Positions 38,362-48,478 of a DNA stretch of 64,000 nt are shown piece after piece. Source of the stretch: Plectosphaerella cucumerina (lineage: Eukaryota > Ascomycota > Sordariomycetes > Glomerellales > Plectosphaerellaceae); contig JAGPXD010000002.1 of assembly GCA_020746995.1 (NCBI GenBank), positions 7,254,001-7,318,000 on the forward strand, given 5' to 3'. The position numbers and the translations under genes were made by a program. Numbering within the stretch: position 1 is the first letter of the stretch; each line of letters begins with the position of its first letter. The notes beneath the pieces are model-generated. The model made no database searches, was not told the origin of the DNA, and saw nothing but the letters and a program-made list of their open reading frames with translations.

Positions 38362-41017
38362 CTGCTCGAGGTGCAATTGCATCCATCTCTTGAGCCTCTC
38401 AAGGCCACTCGCGGAGCCTTACCATCCGTACAAGACCGCAGAGTGTGATGCCTTCAAACATCGACAGTCTCTTTCGAAGTCATGTTGTCCGGTAAGCCGG
38501 GCCATCAGCCATGTTACCAAGGCGGGGCACTCGTTGTGAATCACCCGGAGTGGAGTGACTGGGTGATGGATTCATGGAGAAAGAATGGAAGAAATGCTGG
38601 GATCGGCAACCCCTTCACTCGAAACGCGACTGCTCGACCGGATCATGGGATTAACCAACATGGATGGTGGGCGGGAGTGCTGGGATGTTGTCAGCTGCCG
38701 TTTCGCCAAGATGGAAGAGCCGGAAGCGAAAAAGAAAGACTGGTCATGACATCCATGGGGGATCCAGGTTGGATGTGACGGTGTACCAGGTAGAGGGCTC
38801 GACATGCCAGACCTAGCTTGCCTAGACAAGGGGTGATATCCATGCCGTGGAAACGGTTGCACCTCTGGTCGAAGTGCTATTCGAGCTCCATCCCGAGTCT
38901 TGTCTAGTCCGGATGGTGAGCCAACACCAAGAAAGTCTGACAAGCGTTGGCAAAGCTTCTTTTCGCTCCAGTGCGTTCAGCTTGCTTCCTCGCCGAGGTC
39001 TTGGAAAAGCTTGCGCATCCAACATCCGCATCGACAATCCCATGATCAAACCGTCGTCGATCTTTAGTCGAGTCGGGCTCGGAGGCTTCTCCGCGAGATC
39101 TGTGTGAGATGGCAGCGGCAGTAGATCGTTGCCTGTCGCAGCCTCAGCCGGGGAAATCAGTGCAAGGCCCGCCTGCCGTGTTGCTGATCGTCGTCCCCGC
39201 AAGCCTAGGGCTCATGGCCCGGTTTGCCCGGCCACGTATGCTGGGAGCTTCGTGGTGTTCATGGTATGCGTTCTGGCGAGCCATTGGCTTCAAGCGCAGA
39301 TTCTGAAGCAATCCCTACAATTGACTTCATGCTTTGACGTCTGACGTTGCGTTTGTCGTGCCGAGGATCTGGGCTGTCGGCAGTTGGGTGGCAAAGAAGG
39401 CGCAGAAGGACGGGAAAATAAGGTGCTTGCAGGCCGTGGCGGCTTGTCGGGGAAGGGGAAAAGGGGGAAATGCGGGGTGAAAAGGGGTGGGAACAGGGGT
39501 TGTCGACAGGACAGCGCTGTAGCTCCCCCGATGACCGACGGACTCTGGTCCGGCTCAACAACATGGATCATGCATGCACGAGTCGACGTGTCGGATAAAG
39601 GTGCTCGTCCAAGCTGCCAACCAAGTTCACCCACGGAGGGTATGCCTCCGTTATAGTCGCTGTCGTGGGCCGACTTTGGAGTTTCTTGAGATATCTGTCG
39701 ATGTGGGTCCAATACCTGAGCGAGATGGTGTTTCGAACAAATACAAAGTACCCGCCCAGGAGAGCGATTGGCTTCTGGGACTTTGGGAGGCACCGGCGTT
39801 GATCAAGCTTTGCGATTCATCCCGGGTCGTTCGCTGGGCCTTTTCCGCGAGGTCTCACAAAGCAAAACGCTGGGCTGTGCCCTCAATCTCAGTGTCTGGT
39901 TGATTCTGGAATGTGTGGAAATCCCATCGAGATTTCTGCCCGGAACTTTTCATACGCGAACCCGAAAGTCATTGGATGGCATTGTGGAGTTTGGTCAAGC
40001 TTTTCCATGTCTCACGTGGTAGGTTCAACAACGTGGATGTCTCCGGAATGGAAGGCTGAACTAGACCCTGAGACATGGCAAGGAAAATCCGGGAACATGC
40101 CAAGTCTTCAGCCGTCTTTGTTTGCGGTTGCGACCTATGCGAGCTTTCGTGGGCAGCCTCGTGGGCGTCTGGATTAGCTCGCTGCTTTCGTGTTAAGGGA
40201 GCCTACTTCGCCTCATGGCTTCCCGTCCGGCGGTCTTCGGTTCGGGCCCCGCGGAGTCCCTAGACTGTAAGCCGCCGGGGACTTATGATGTCAGTGATTC
40301 TCTGTATACGCGGCACAAGCACTGGGGATGGTGTTGCATCTCCATGGAATGATGTTGAAGAAGGACTGTCACTTTCGAGAACATCCGTTGAAAAGCACCT
40401 AGGCTTGAGCAGTTTACCAACTCGATTGATACGCTCGACTGCTTAAAATAAGTGGTATACATCCAAGACTCTCAAAGTTTCTTCATTTCACTTCTACTAA
40501 CTGGACATTCCTAGACATTCCCTATCATAATAGTGGTCTCCTTCCAAATTGCCATCCACGACAGGACATGTCCATCAGAACTGGCTGAAACCATACCGAT
40601 GCCGCGGCTCCGGCTTCTCACTTGCCCAAAAGCATATTGCTATCGGGGCATCAGAGATAAATCGCCACGCGAGTCAACAGCGACAGAACGGACTTGATCT
40701 AGCATTCTTCTTACCGACTCATCTCCTTCGCTGTCCGTGATTCCCGGGTTGCGCGTTGTGGCCTGGCATGTCTGGCGGCACCTTAGCGTCCACGCGAGGA
40801 TGTCAGCCGCACGCCAGAGGCGAGGCGAGGTTGTCTCAGACACTCGGCTACCTGACCTACCTTGCCTCTAGTCACTTACACTCTGTTGACATCCGGATCA
40901 TCACAGAGGCTTCTTCAGAGCCGAGGCTCGAGACCCAAGATTACGACGTCTGAGGCGTCAGGGGGCGAATACCCGGTACTTGGGCCAAACACCGATGTGA
41001 ACCAGATAATGAAAAGC

Positions 41018-41025
41018 TATTTAAG
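41018..41025 (+). promoter_or_regulatory. TATA-like box of Ntn hydrolase
   Basis: TATTTAAG 88 bp before the ATG at 41106. Confidence 0.4.
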
Positions 41026-41105
41026 AAAAGGGATCCCCGGCATGGCCTTTGCAATTGGAATTCATCAGAACAAACAATTTCGCCAAGACTTTTCATCCTT
41101 TCACA

Positions 41106-42219
41106 ATGCTTCCTCTTGGTCTACTCCTCTTTGGCGCCTCTGGCGCATCTGCCTGCTCTCGTGTCGTCTATGACTCTCACGATGCTGTCGAGAGAAAGAC
41201 TGTTGGGCGATCCATGGACTTCGTCGCAGAGACAAACACCACCATCTTCGCCTTCCCTGCCGGCCTGAAGCGCACCGGAGGCATCGACGACAACCCGTTG
41301 ACATGGACGTCCAAGTACGGCTCAGCCGTAACCAACATGTACAACCTGATCTTCGTCGACGGCGTCAACACGGAAGGCTTCTCCGGAAGCGCCCTCTACC
41401 TCGGCGAAAGCGACTACCAGGATCGCGACGCCAGCCGTCCAGGCCTGTCCGTGGCCCTGTGGCTGCAATACTTCCTCGACATGCACTCCACTGTCAACGA
41501 GACCGTTGCTGAAGTTTGCGATGGCGCGGGTGAGAAGGGGTTCCAGGTGGTGCCGAAGGGACTGATCCCGGGTATCGGCACCAATGTCCACCTGGCCCTG
41601 ACCGACAGGACGGGAGACACCGTCGTCATGGAGTTTGCCGAGAAGAAGCTCAAGTGCTGGCACTCGGTTGAGTACAACGTCATGACCAACGAGCCTTCAT
41701 TTGATCAGCAGCTCGCCATCAAGACGTACTGGGAGCCAGTTTCCAACTCGTCGCTTCCCGGATCCTCGAGGCCCCCAGGTTCGTCATTCCTCCCGAGCGA
41801 TGTGCTAGAGATATGAGTGCTAACACATGCCAGACCGTTTCGTCCGCCTCTCGCACTACAGGAAGTATATTCCCACTGCCCAGGACCTCGCTACCGCGGT
41901 ATCCTACGTCGCAGGCATGATCAGGGCCGTCAGCACCCCCATCCTCCCCACCAGCCTCCAGGCGATCGGCGGAGAAGACATTTGGCCCACATACTGGCGG
42001 GTGTACCAGGACCTCGTCGACGGCATGTTCTTCTACGAGTCTGCCACGAGCCCCCTGTTCATCTGGTTCTCCTACAAGGACTTTGACCTCTCGACTGGCG
42101 GTAAGGCCAAGGTGTTGGACCTGACTGGTGAGCCGTGGCATCAGCTTGCTGGCAACGTGACGAGCAAGTTCGTCGATGTCGATGCCGAGCTCTGCAAGAA
42201 GGTCTACACGGAGTGCTAG
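41106..42219 (+). CDS. Secreted penicillin-V-acylase/choloylglycine-hydrolase-like Ntn hydrolase
   Basis: Exons 41106-41778 and 41834-42219; the 55-nt intron (41779-41833) has a weak donor (GTTCGT) but phase-consistent junctions, giving 352 aa. A 16-residue signal peptide (MLPLGLLLFGASGASA) is followed directly by Cys17-Ser-Arg. In peptidase family C59 an N-terminal Cys freed by cleavage is both nucleophile and base, so signal-peptidase cleavage here would create the active enzyme. Other family marks: GRSMDF after the first strand, NMYNLIFVDGVNTEGFSGSALYL, and NVMTNEPSFDQQL, whose Asn is the oxyanion residue. Substrates of the family are amides (penicillin V, bile salts, acyl-homoserine lactones); the substrate here is unknown. 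An upstream in-frame start would hide the signal peptide and is rejected. Confidence 0.85.
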
Positions 42220-42706
42220 TGGTGTGCCTGGAACTCTTACGATATTTAATGCGTGGTATAATGATAATTGATAATACGTTCTGACATCTCGATCACGAGG
42301 AAGCGACAGAGATCAGTGAGGAGTGAAAGTAATTGGAGTGACGGACATGCCGCTCTTCTTTACCACGTGCCTGCGGTGAGGGTTTGAGGATTGTGGTCGG
42401 TGACGAGACCCTGCTTGAGGCAGTGAGGCACAGTACCACAACAGCTGGCGGACGCACGAAGAACAATCACCTACCAAATTTAGCTGTGACACAACACAAC
42501 ACTTGAGCTGACCCGATGACGCTGACATGAAGGAGCTGTACGCCTGACACCCTCGGACCACCGCGACAAGCGCCTCGAGCGACCTCAGGACGTCCGACGA
42601 CGGTTCTATTTCATGTCTCATTTGAAGTGCTTCCATTTCGAAAGTCTTGGCCAAATACTCGTTCCCTTCCATTCGCCCTTCTTCATTTGCATCTAGACTG
42701 TTAATC
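42220..42706. other. Intergenic, about 490 bp
   Basis: 3' flank of the Ntn hydrolase and promoter of the monocarboxylate-type transporter, same orientation. Nothing else seen. Confidence 0.45.
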
Positions 42707-44167
42707 ATGTCCAGCCGCGGACTTCACAGCTCTTCCGAGCCCCAAACTCCCTGGGGCAGGGAGACCATGACCTCGCTGTACAGCATCGACCACCTCGGTA
42801 CCGGAAAGCCTCTGACAAGATACCCGACCTCGTCAACCTTGAACCTCGCAAGGACGCAGTCCCAAAGCACTCTTGCGCCGCTTGTCATCGAGCTAGATGA
42901 GTTGGAGCCACAGCCCGACGCCGACAAGTTTCCTGATGGTGGTCGTCAGGCCTGGTTGGTGGCAGCTGGAACGGCGGGGATCATGTTCTGTTCACTCGGC
43001 TACACGAACTCATTCGGCGTCTTCCAAGCTCATTACATGAGATATCAACTGCGTGACTACAGCCCAAATGACATCTCGTGGATTGGTTCAACGCAGGGTT
43101 TCCTCGTATTTGCATCCGGAGCTATTGGAGGACCAATATTTGATCGATATGGTGCAGTCGTGAGTCGATTCATCTCTCCCGCCACAAGTTCTAAGCACTG
43201 ACAATGTCTGGAGGTCATCGCCCCAGCTGCAGTTCTCTACGTCACCTCCATCATGCTGACCAGCATCGCGTCCGAGTATTGGCACTTCATGCTCGCCCAA
43301 GGCATTCTCAGCGGCATATCCAACGGCCTCCTCATGTTCCCAGCAATGTCAGCGACGCCCCAATACTTCCTCAAGAAACGCGGTATAGCCATGGGGCTTG
43401 CCATCGCAGGGTCTTCAGTAGGAGCCATCGTCTTCCCCATCGTCCTGTCAGAGCTCCTCTCCAAGGTCGGCTTTGGCTGGGCAGTCCGGGCCTGCGGCTT
43501 CATCATGGCGCCCGTTCTCCTCTTCTCGACGTTGACGGTCAAGTCTAGGCTGCCTCCTCGAAAGAGCAGGTTCTTCCTCCTCTCGGCTTTCCGGGACCCT
43601 GTCTATGGCTTTCTGACTGGTGGCATCTTCTTTCTTTTCATGGACATGTTCACACCCTTGTTCTTCATGTCTAGCTACGGAATTCGACAAGGAATGTCGG
43701 AGAAGCTCGCTTCCTACTTGGTGGCTGTTGTCAACGGGGCTTCCATCCCCGGACGCATCATCCCTGGGGCTTTGGGGGACAAGTTTGGCCGTCTCAATAC
43801 CCTCATCATCGCAGGACTCCTGACCGCAGTAACGACTTTCTGCTGGACGCTGGCAAGGTCAACGCCTGGCATCATCGTGTACGCCGCGGCTTTTGGGTTC
43901 ACCTCTGGGGCGATTGTCTCTGGGGGCTCTGTTGCGTTTACGTTGTGCCCCAAATCTCCTCAGGATATTGGCACGTACATGGGGATGGGAATAACGGCGT
44001 CCTCAATAGCCGTGCTGATGGGTCCACCCATCAATGGAGCTCTTCTGGAAAGGTTCCAAGGGTTTCTTGCCCCAGCGATCTTCTCTGGCGCGGTAGGAAT
44101 CCTTGGAACAGTTCTCACATGCTTGGCAAAGCATCACACCGGGAGCGGAGTATTGGGAAAGACGTAA
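42707..44167 (+). CDS. MFS transporter, monocarboxylate porter type
   Basis: Plasma-membrane transporter of the MCT subgroup of the major facilitator superfamily (fungal relatives include Mch-type riboflavin and orphan porters). Exons are 42707-43159 and 43214-44167; the 54-nt intron (43160-43213, GTGAGT...TGGAG) is in phase 0, giving 468 aa. A long disordered N-terminus is followed by the MCT entry signature FPDGGRQAWLVAAGTAGIMF and SLGYTNSFGVFQAHY. Conserved DISWIGSTQGF, KKRGIAMGLAIAGSSVGAI, RIIPGALGDKFGRLN and the last helices are present; twelve hydrophobic segments can be traced. Start MSSRGL has an ATCATGT context. It lies about 490 bp after the Ntn hydrolase on the same strand; a joint role (uptake of a released acid) is speculation. 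Confidence 0.86.
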
Positions 44168-44404
44168 TACTGGAAGAAACCTATGCTGGGAAGACCTAGA
44201 AATCCATCCATCCATCTCGAAACCATCCAGATATCAATCCCCTGTGATACATTGGTGACCGCCCACCCGGTCAATCAATCCTTATTGGCGCCTTTGGCTT
44301 GATTGAGGCTGCCCTGGCGCAGACCTCCGCCGGCAGAAGCCATGATAGCAAACTTGCGTGGTAACCTGTCGACTGATGCCGTGATACTCTTTGCCTGTGT
44401 TCCT

Positions 44405-45091
44405 TTAGGGGAACTTCGAGGCCTGGACCCTGAGGTTCCACTCGTCGTTGTGGCGCGAAGCGCACAGAGTGAGGCAGCCGTCAGTGTCGACGTCAAACGA
44501 GGTCTCATTGGCATTGGCGTAGCCGCGGTGCTTGACCCAGTCGCTGGCCTTGACCGTGCCCTGGACGAGCCAGGACTGGAAGAGGGCCATGGCGCGTTTG
44601 TTGGCCTCCTGGCGAGAGCGGTAGATCTGAACGTCGCTGGACATCTCATCGTCGGCTAGCATGTCCTCGAGCTCCACCTCGACCTGGTAGCGCATGAACT
44701 TCAGCTTCTCCTTGGCCTCCTCTTGCTTGCGGTGAGCCTCGGCGTAGCCGTCGATGAAGCCAGACCTGTAGCCAGCGCCGAAGCCGGGGGCGTTCTCGAT
44801 CGTGTTCTCCGGATCCTGAGGATCGCGAGCGATGACGGAAGAAGAAGGCTTGTTGGGATCTCCGAGCTTCTTGGGAACCATGTCCTCAAGGAGCTGCTCG
44901 TCGGGGGTGTTGTAGGCGTCGAGGACCTTCTGGGGGAACTCGATGTGGGGATCGTTCAGGTCCAGGCGAGCAAGGCTGCCCGTGGTCTGGAAGAAGCCCT
45001 CCATGAACTCGTCGTGTTCCTCGAAGTCATTCATGACCTCATTCTCCTGGATGGTCTTCATATCTTCCTCTGGGCTGAGAGGCTGAGACAT
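44405..45091 (-). CDS. Hypothetical acidic protein, 228 aa
   Basis: Intronless ORF from ATG 45091 to TAA 44405. Acidic N-terminus (NEVMNDFEEHDEFMEGFF), a middle segment with Gly-rich GFGAGYRSGFIDGYAEAHRKQEEAKEKL, a charged helical stretch and a C-terminal globular part ending HNDEWNLRVQASKFP. No signal peptide, membrane helix or catalytic motif; likely cytosolic or nuclear. Family not recognised. Convergent with the monocarboxylate-type transporter (237 bp between stops). Confidence 0.68.
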   Translation of the reverse strand: MSQPLSPEEDMKTIQENEVMNDFEEHDEFMEGFFQTTGSLARLDLNDPHIEFPQKVLDAYNTPDEQLLEDMVPKKLGDPNKPSSSVIARDPQDPENTIENAPGFGAGYRSGFIDGYAEAHRKQEEAKEKLKFMRYQVEVELEDMLADDEMSSDVQIYRSRQEANKRAMALFQSWLVQGTVKASDWVKHRGYANANETSFDVDTDGCLTLCASRHNDEWNLRVQASKFP

Positions 45092-46145
45092 GAGGAAAGC
45101 TTGGTGTCGCGAGGATATCGCAGAAAGGCAGGGTGGTTGGATGTGTGCTTGGGTGGGATGGATCTGGATGCAGACTGGGCGCCTCTGCTTTAAAGATAGG
45201 CGCGGTGATTTGTTTCTGTATGAATGTCAGTATGGGAAACAAAATTGGACTTGAGAGAGATGGATGGACGCAGAGGCAAAGATAGATGGTTGCAGAGGAT
45301 GTGAAGACTTACCGCAGTAGGGACCGGCGCCGAAGAGGGGTGCTCTGGAAGTTCTGGATGCAGAACTTTGATGATGGCTCTCGGCCGAGAGATCTTGGTT
45401 GATGATGAGAGTTTTCCACTATCCCTCTGAATAAAAGAGGTGATGGAAGAGAAGTAAGGGTGGCAGAGTTGCTCCCAAGTCTGCCGGGGTGGGATGTTTG
45501 TTTTTGTCAGAGGGGTGGGCGATGAAAACGAGAAGAGGGCAAGAAAAGCGGCTGCCTTTTTGGCAGACACTTGAAATCTGTGGCCGCGAGGTATTCGCAG
45601 CAGAAGAATGGAAAGAAACACTTCCCACGAGGCTGCGAGGTGTGCTTCTTCAGAGAGAGGCACGAGGTTGCGAGGTTTTCGGTGAGGGAGTGGTGAGATG
45701 AGAAGATAACAAGGCTGCGAGGCAAGGGACCTGCAAAATAAACACACTTTTCACAGGCGTGGGGCTCAGGCAAGCCGCAGGGCTGATTTGGGGGGTCAAG
45801 CCGCGATGATGCGGCTCGGCATCAAAGCCCTTATCACCATTAGGCCTTGAGATAGGGCCAGCAGGATCACATGATGGTCACCAAGCAGTCCTGAAGGCCA
45901 GGATGTCTTTGATTTACTCGCTTTGTTGCACGAAGAGAGGTAAAAAGCGAGTTCACATGATGCATACTGCATTTGTATTTGCTTAGATGCTTGCACTTCA
46001 AGGTCTCCCGCATTTCAAAACAAAACCGACCATGCGGCCTTCCGTCTCCCGATCCTTTCAGCAAGTGTGGCCCCTCTCGGTTGGTTGATAACACTCTTCA
46101 GCTCCAAGCTTCCGGCCGCACTTCAACCACATATCTCCCCGAAAC
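45092..46145. other. Intergenic, about 1.05 kb
   Basis: Promoter and probable 5' UTR of the 228-aa gene and 3' flank of the BYS1-like gene. No other supportable gene. Confidence 0.5.
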
Positions 46146-46610
46146 TCAAGCGCAGAGGGTCAAGGTCACGTCCTTAGCAGACGTACAGACCTTGACCTGG
46201 CTTCCAGAGGGAGGAGTCCCGGTGGACCAGACGATCGACGGGCACGTTGCTTCAGCGCTCTTGACGACGAGCTTCTTCCCCTTGAACGTGTCACCGAAGA
46301 CGCTGCTGAGGTCGTACCAGATGTTGGCGCCGTCGAGGTTGTACGCGAAGTTGGTCTGGGGAGCGCCCGTGTACAAGCCGTCGCGGGCACGGGTGATCTT
46401 GATGGCCTTACCGCCGGTCTTGGGGTCTTTCTTGAACTCCTCGGAGTACTTGCCACCCTTGGCGGTGAGGGTGACGGGGTTGGAGACGGCGGAGCCGACG
46501 GACCAGAGGGTCACTTCGGTGTCGCAGTTGTTGACGACGCGGGCGCGGCCGACGGCAGAGACCAGGGGGCTGGCGACGGCCAGGGCAGCGAGAAGAGAGC
46601 TGAGCTGCAT
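46146..46610 (-). CDS. BYS1-family small secreted protein (thaumatin-like fold)
   Basis: 154-aa secreted protein of the fungal BYS1 family, named after the Blastomyces yeast-phase-specific protein and related in fold to thaumatin. Start MQLSSLLAALAVASPLVSA gives a signal peptide of about 19 residues; an upstream in-frame ATG is rejected for burying it. The mature domain reads RVVNNCDTEVTLWSVGSAVSN, KITRARDGLYTGAPQTNFAYNLDG, WYDLSSVFGD, CPSIVWSTGTPPSGSQVKVC and ends DVTLTLCA: the whole family pattern is present with all Cys. Role unproven; members are often induced in host contact or dimorphic growth. A TATA box lies about 100 bp upstream. Confidence 0.9.
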   Translation of the reverse strand: MQLSSLLAALAVASPLVSAVGRARVVNNCDTEVTLWSVGSAVSNPVTLTAKGGKYSEEFKKDPKTGGKAIKITRARDGLYTGAPQTNFAYNLDGANIWYDLSSVFGDTFKGKKLVVKSAEATCPSIVWSTGTPPSGSQVKVCTSAKDVTLTLCA

Positions 46611-47627
46611 GGTGGATGAAGAAGATGAGGCTTTGAAGGTCAAGATGGACTGTGAGTTGTGTTTGGTTGTTGATGGAGAGACGAAGCTGACCGTTGAAAG
46701 GCCCAGCTCTTTTTATACTCAAGTCCACGAGCAACGTCTGGCTTAAGGCCCCAAGCATCGGTACCACTTGAGTAACAACATCTCGGCAATGAAATGCATC
46801 CACGTGGACCGAATCGGTACCAGGTGTCGCCCAGAATAGAACACCGATGAGGCCCAGAGCCAACAAACGTTGCGTACTCCCATCGACAACACGATACTCG
46901 ACGACCTCCACGAGCCGTGCTGACGAGCATCACCTCACCCAAGGAAGCAAGGGACGTTGGCATTTGAGTAATACGAGCCACGCCACAGTCGCATCGGGCG
47001 ACGACCGCAGAACAAACGTGCCGAATCTCCAGTCACGCGGTTTCTTGGGCCGGCTCTGCCGATACGAGCTGCAGGGCGGTCTCCGGATCGACGCCGTCAT
47101 TCGACGGGAGCCAAGAAACGATCACCGGCTCCATATTCTTCCCCTCATTCCTGGGCGGCCGGGGCACTCGTCCGCTTCATCTTCATTGGACCAAAGCTCG
47201 CTAGGGGCCTTGGGGCTGACATCGTGTTCGATGGAAGCAGGCGTTGCAACGGCTGATAGGGGGTGATGTCGGTGAGATTGTCATCCGATGAGTGGCAGCT
47301 TGGGGGAGGGAGAAACTCGCCGGGCTGGCCTTACTCCCGTTATGCTTGATGGCTCGAGCCTGCGGTCGACCATTTGCCTCTTGTTGTAAGCATATTTCTT
47401 CGGGCTATGGGGGAGCTTAACTGACGATCGCATCTTGCAGGGTTCTCGATTCTTTCAGAAACATGCCAACGAGAATTTTCGAAGAGCAGCACAGGGTCAT
47501 CACAGTTGACTTGGATAAAATACATTCCATTCATTATATCTCACTTGATCATCCATCGCCCAAACCAAGAAGACCGGACTTGCTCCGACATCCACCCTTT
47601 GCCTCGCAAGGAGAACACATCTTCCAT
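46611..47627. other. Intergenic, about 1.0 kb
   Basis: Promoter of the BYS1-like gene (TATA at 46710-46717) and 3' flank of cutinase. No gene or repeat otherwise. Confidence 0.5.
46710..46717 (-). promoter_or_regulatory. TATA box of BYS1-like gene
   Basis: TATAAAAA on the minus strand about 100 bp before the ATG at 46610. Confidence 0.5.
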
Positions 47628-48478
47628 CTACTGGACACGAGCGGCAACCCAGGTCGCGGCAGCAGGGGCATCCTGCTGGTACTGGCTATGGGCAGCGGTG
47701 ACGACGATGCCGCCGTCGCAGATGTTGTCTCCGGTCCGGCAGATGACACGAGTGCGCGCAGCGGGGATGGTGCCGAAAGCCTGGTCGCGCTTGGGGTCGC
47801 CAAAGGTGAGGACTGCTTTGGTCAGCGGATGAACTGAAGGACAAGCTTCTGTACTGACCGGCGGTGATCCTGTTGGTCACGGCAGCGCTGAGCTGGGCAG
47901 CGGCGTTGTGCACGAGCTGGGCGCCCTGGCTGTAGCCACTGAGGACGATCCTGGTGTTCGGGCACTGGGTGGCGGCCTATTGAATGTCAAGTCAGTACTC
48001 GATCATCATCTCGACCGGGCTGTTCACATACCCTCGCGGCAAGCTGGGCCATCAGCCGACTTCCATTGGCGTCTCCTCCGGCAAGGAACCCGAAGACATT
48101 GGCAGGGTAGTCGACGCCCTGCACGGCAAGGTTGGCAGCGCCGATCCTCTGAGCCAGGTTGTTGAAGAAGACGGGGCCAACAGCTGCAGAGTCGCCGACG
48201 TTACCGGCCTGAGTGGTGCCCCTAGCGTAGATCAGAGTGACCCTGCGGCATGGGGTTCCGTCCGTCAGCTGGTTGGAAGTGCTGGAGGAGTACTGCCTAG
48301 CCTGAAGCGAGGAGTCAGACGATGCCTCATCCTCGGAGAACTTGAGGTTGTAGTAGGCCTCAAGAGCCTCCAGAGGAAAGTCGATGTCCCCGGAGGTGAC
48401 ATCCCTCTCGACAGCGGTAGGGGCCGCGACGACGCCCTGGGCGGCGATGAGGGCAACGAGGAACTGAACGGCCTTCAT
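47628..48478 (-). CDS. Cutinase (carbohydrate esterase family 5)
   Basis: Secreted serine esterase that hydrolyses plant cutin polyester. Exons are 48032-48478, 47859-47976 and 47628-47812; introns of 55 nt (47977-48031) and 46 nt (47813-47858) keep phase, giving 249 aa. Signal peptide MKAVQFLVALIAAQGVVA, then a propeptide-like region of about 55 residues ending near SLQARQ, longer than in classic cutinases. The catalytic domain shows LIYARGTTQAGNVG, the nucleophile elbow GYSQG with S165, the Asp in TGDNIC (D217) and His in AAHSQY (H230), with paired Cys at either end. The chain ends shortly after the last helix. A TATA box lies about 100 bp upstream. Confidence 0.92.

Larger units (their letters stand above)
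38276..41105. other. Long intergenic region, 2.8 kb
   Basis: Divergent region between the cellobiohydrolase (-) and the Ntn-hydrolase (+). It holds a TATA box at each edge. No open frame shows family motifs or splice-linked neighbours; no repeat stands out. Confidence 0.55.

Noticed and set aside
40200..40310. Short hairpin-like GAGTCCC...GGGGACT sequence as a terminator or element end
   Set aside because: The stem is only 6-7 bp, in an intergenic region of a eukaryote, with no second copy seen in the window.
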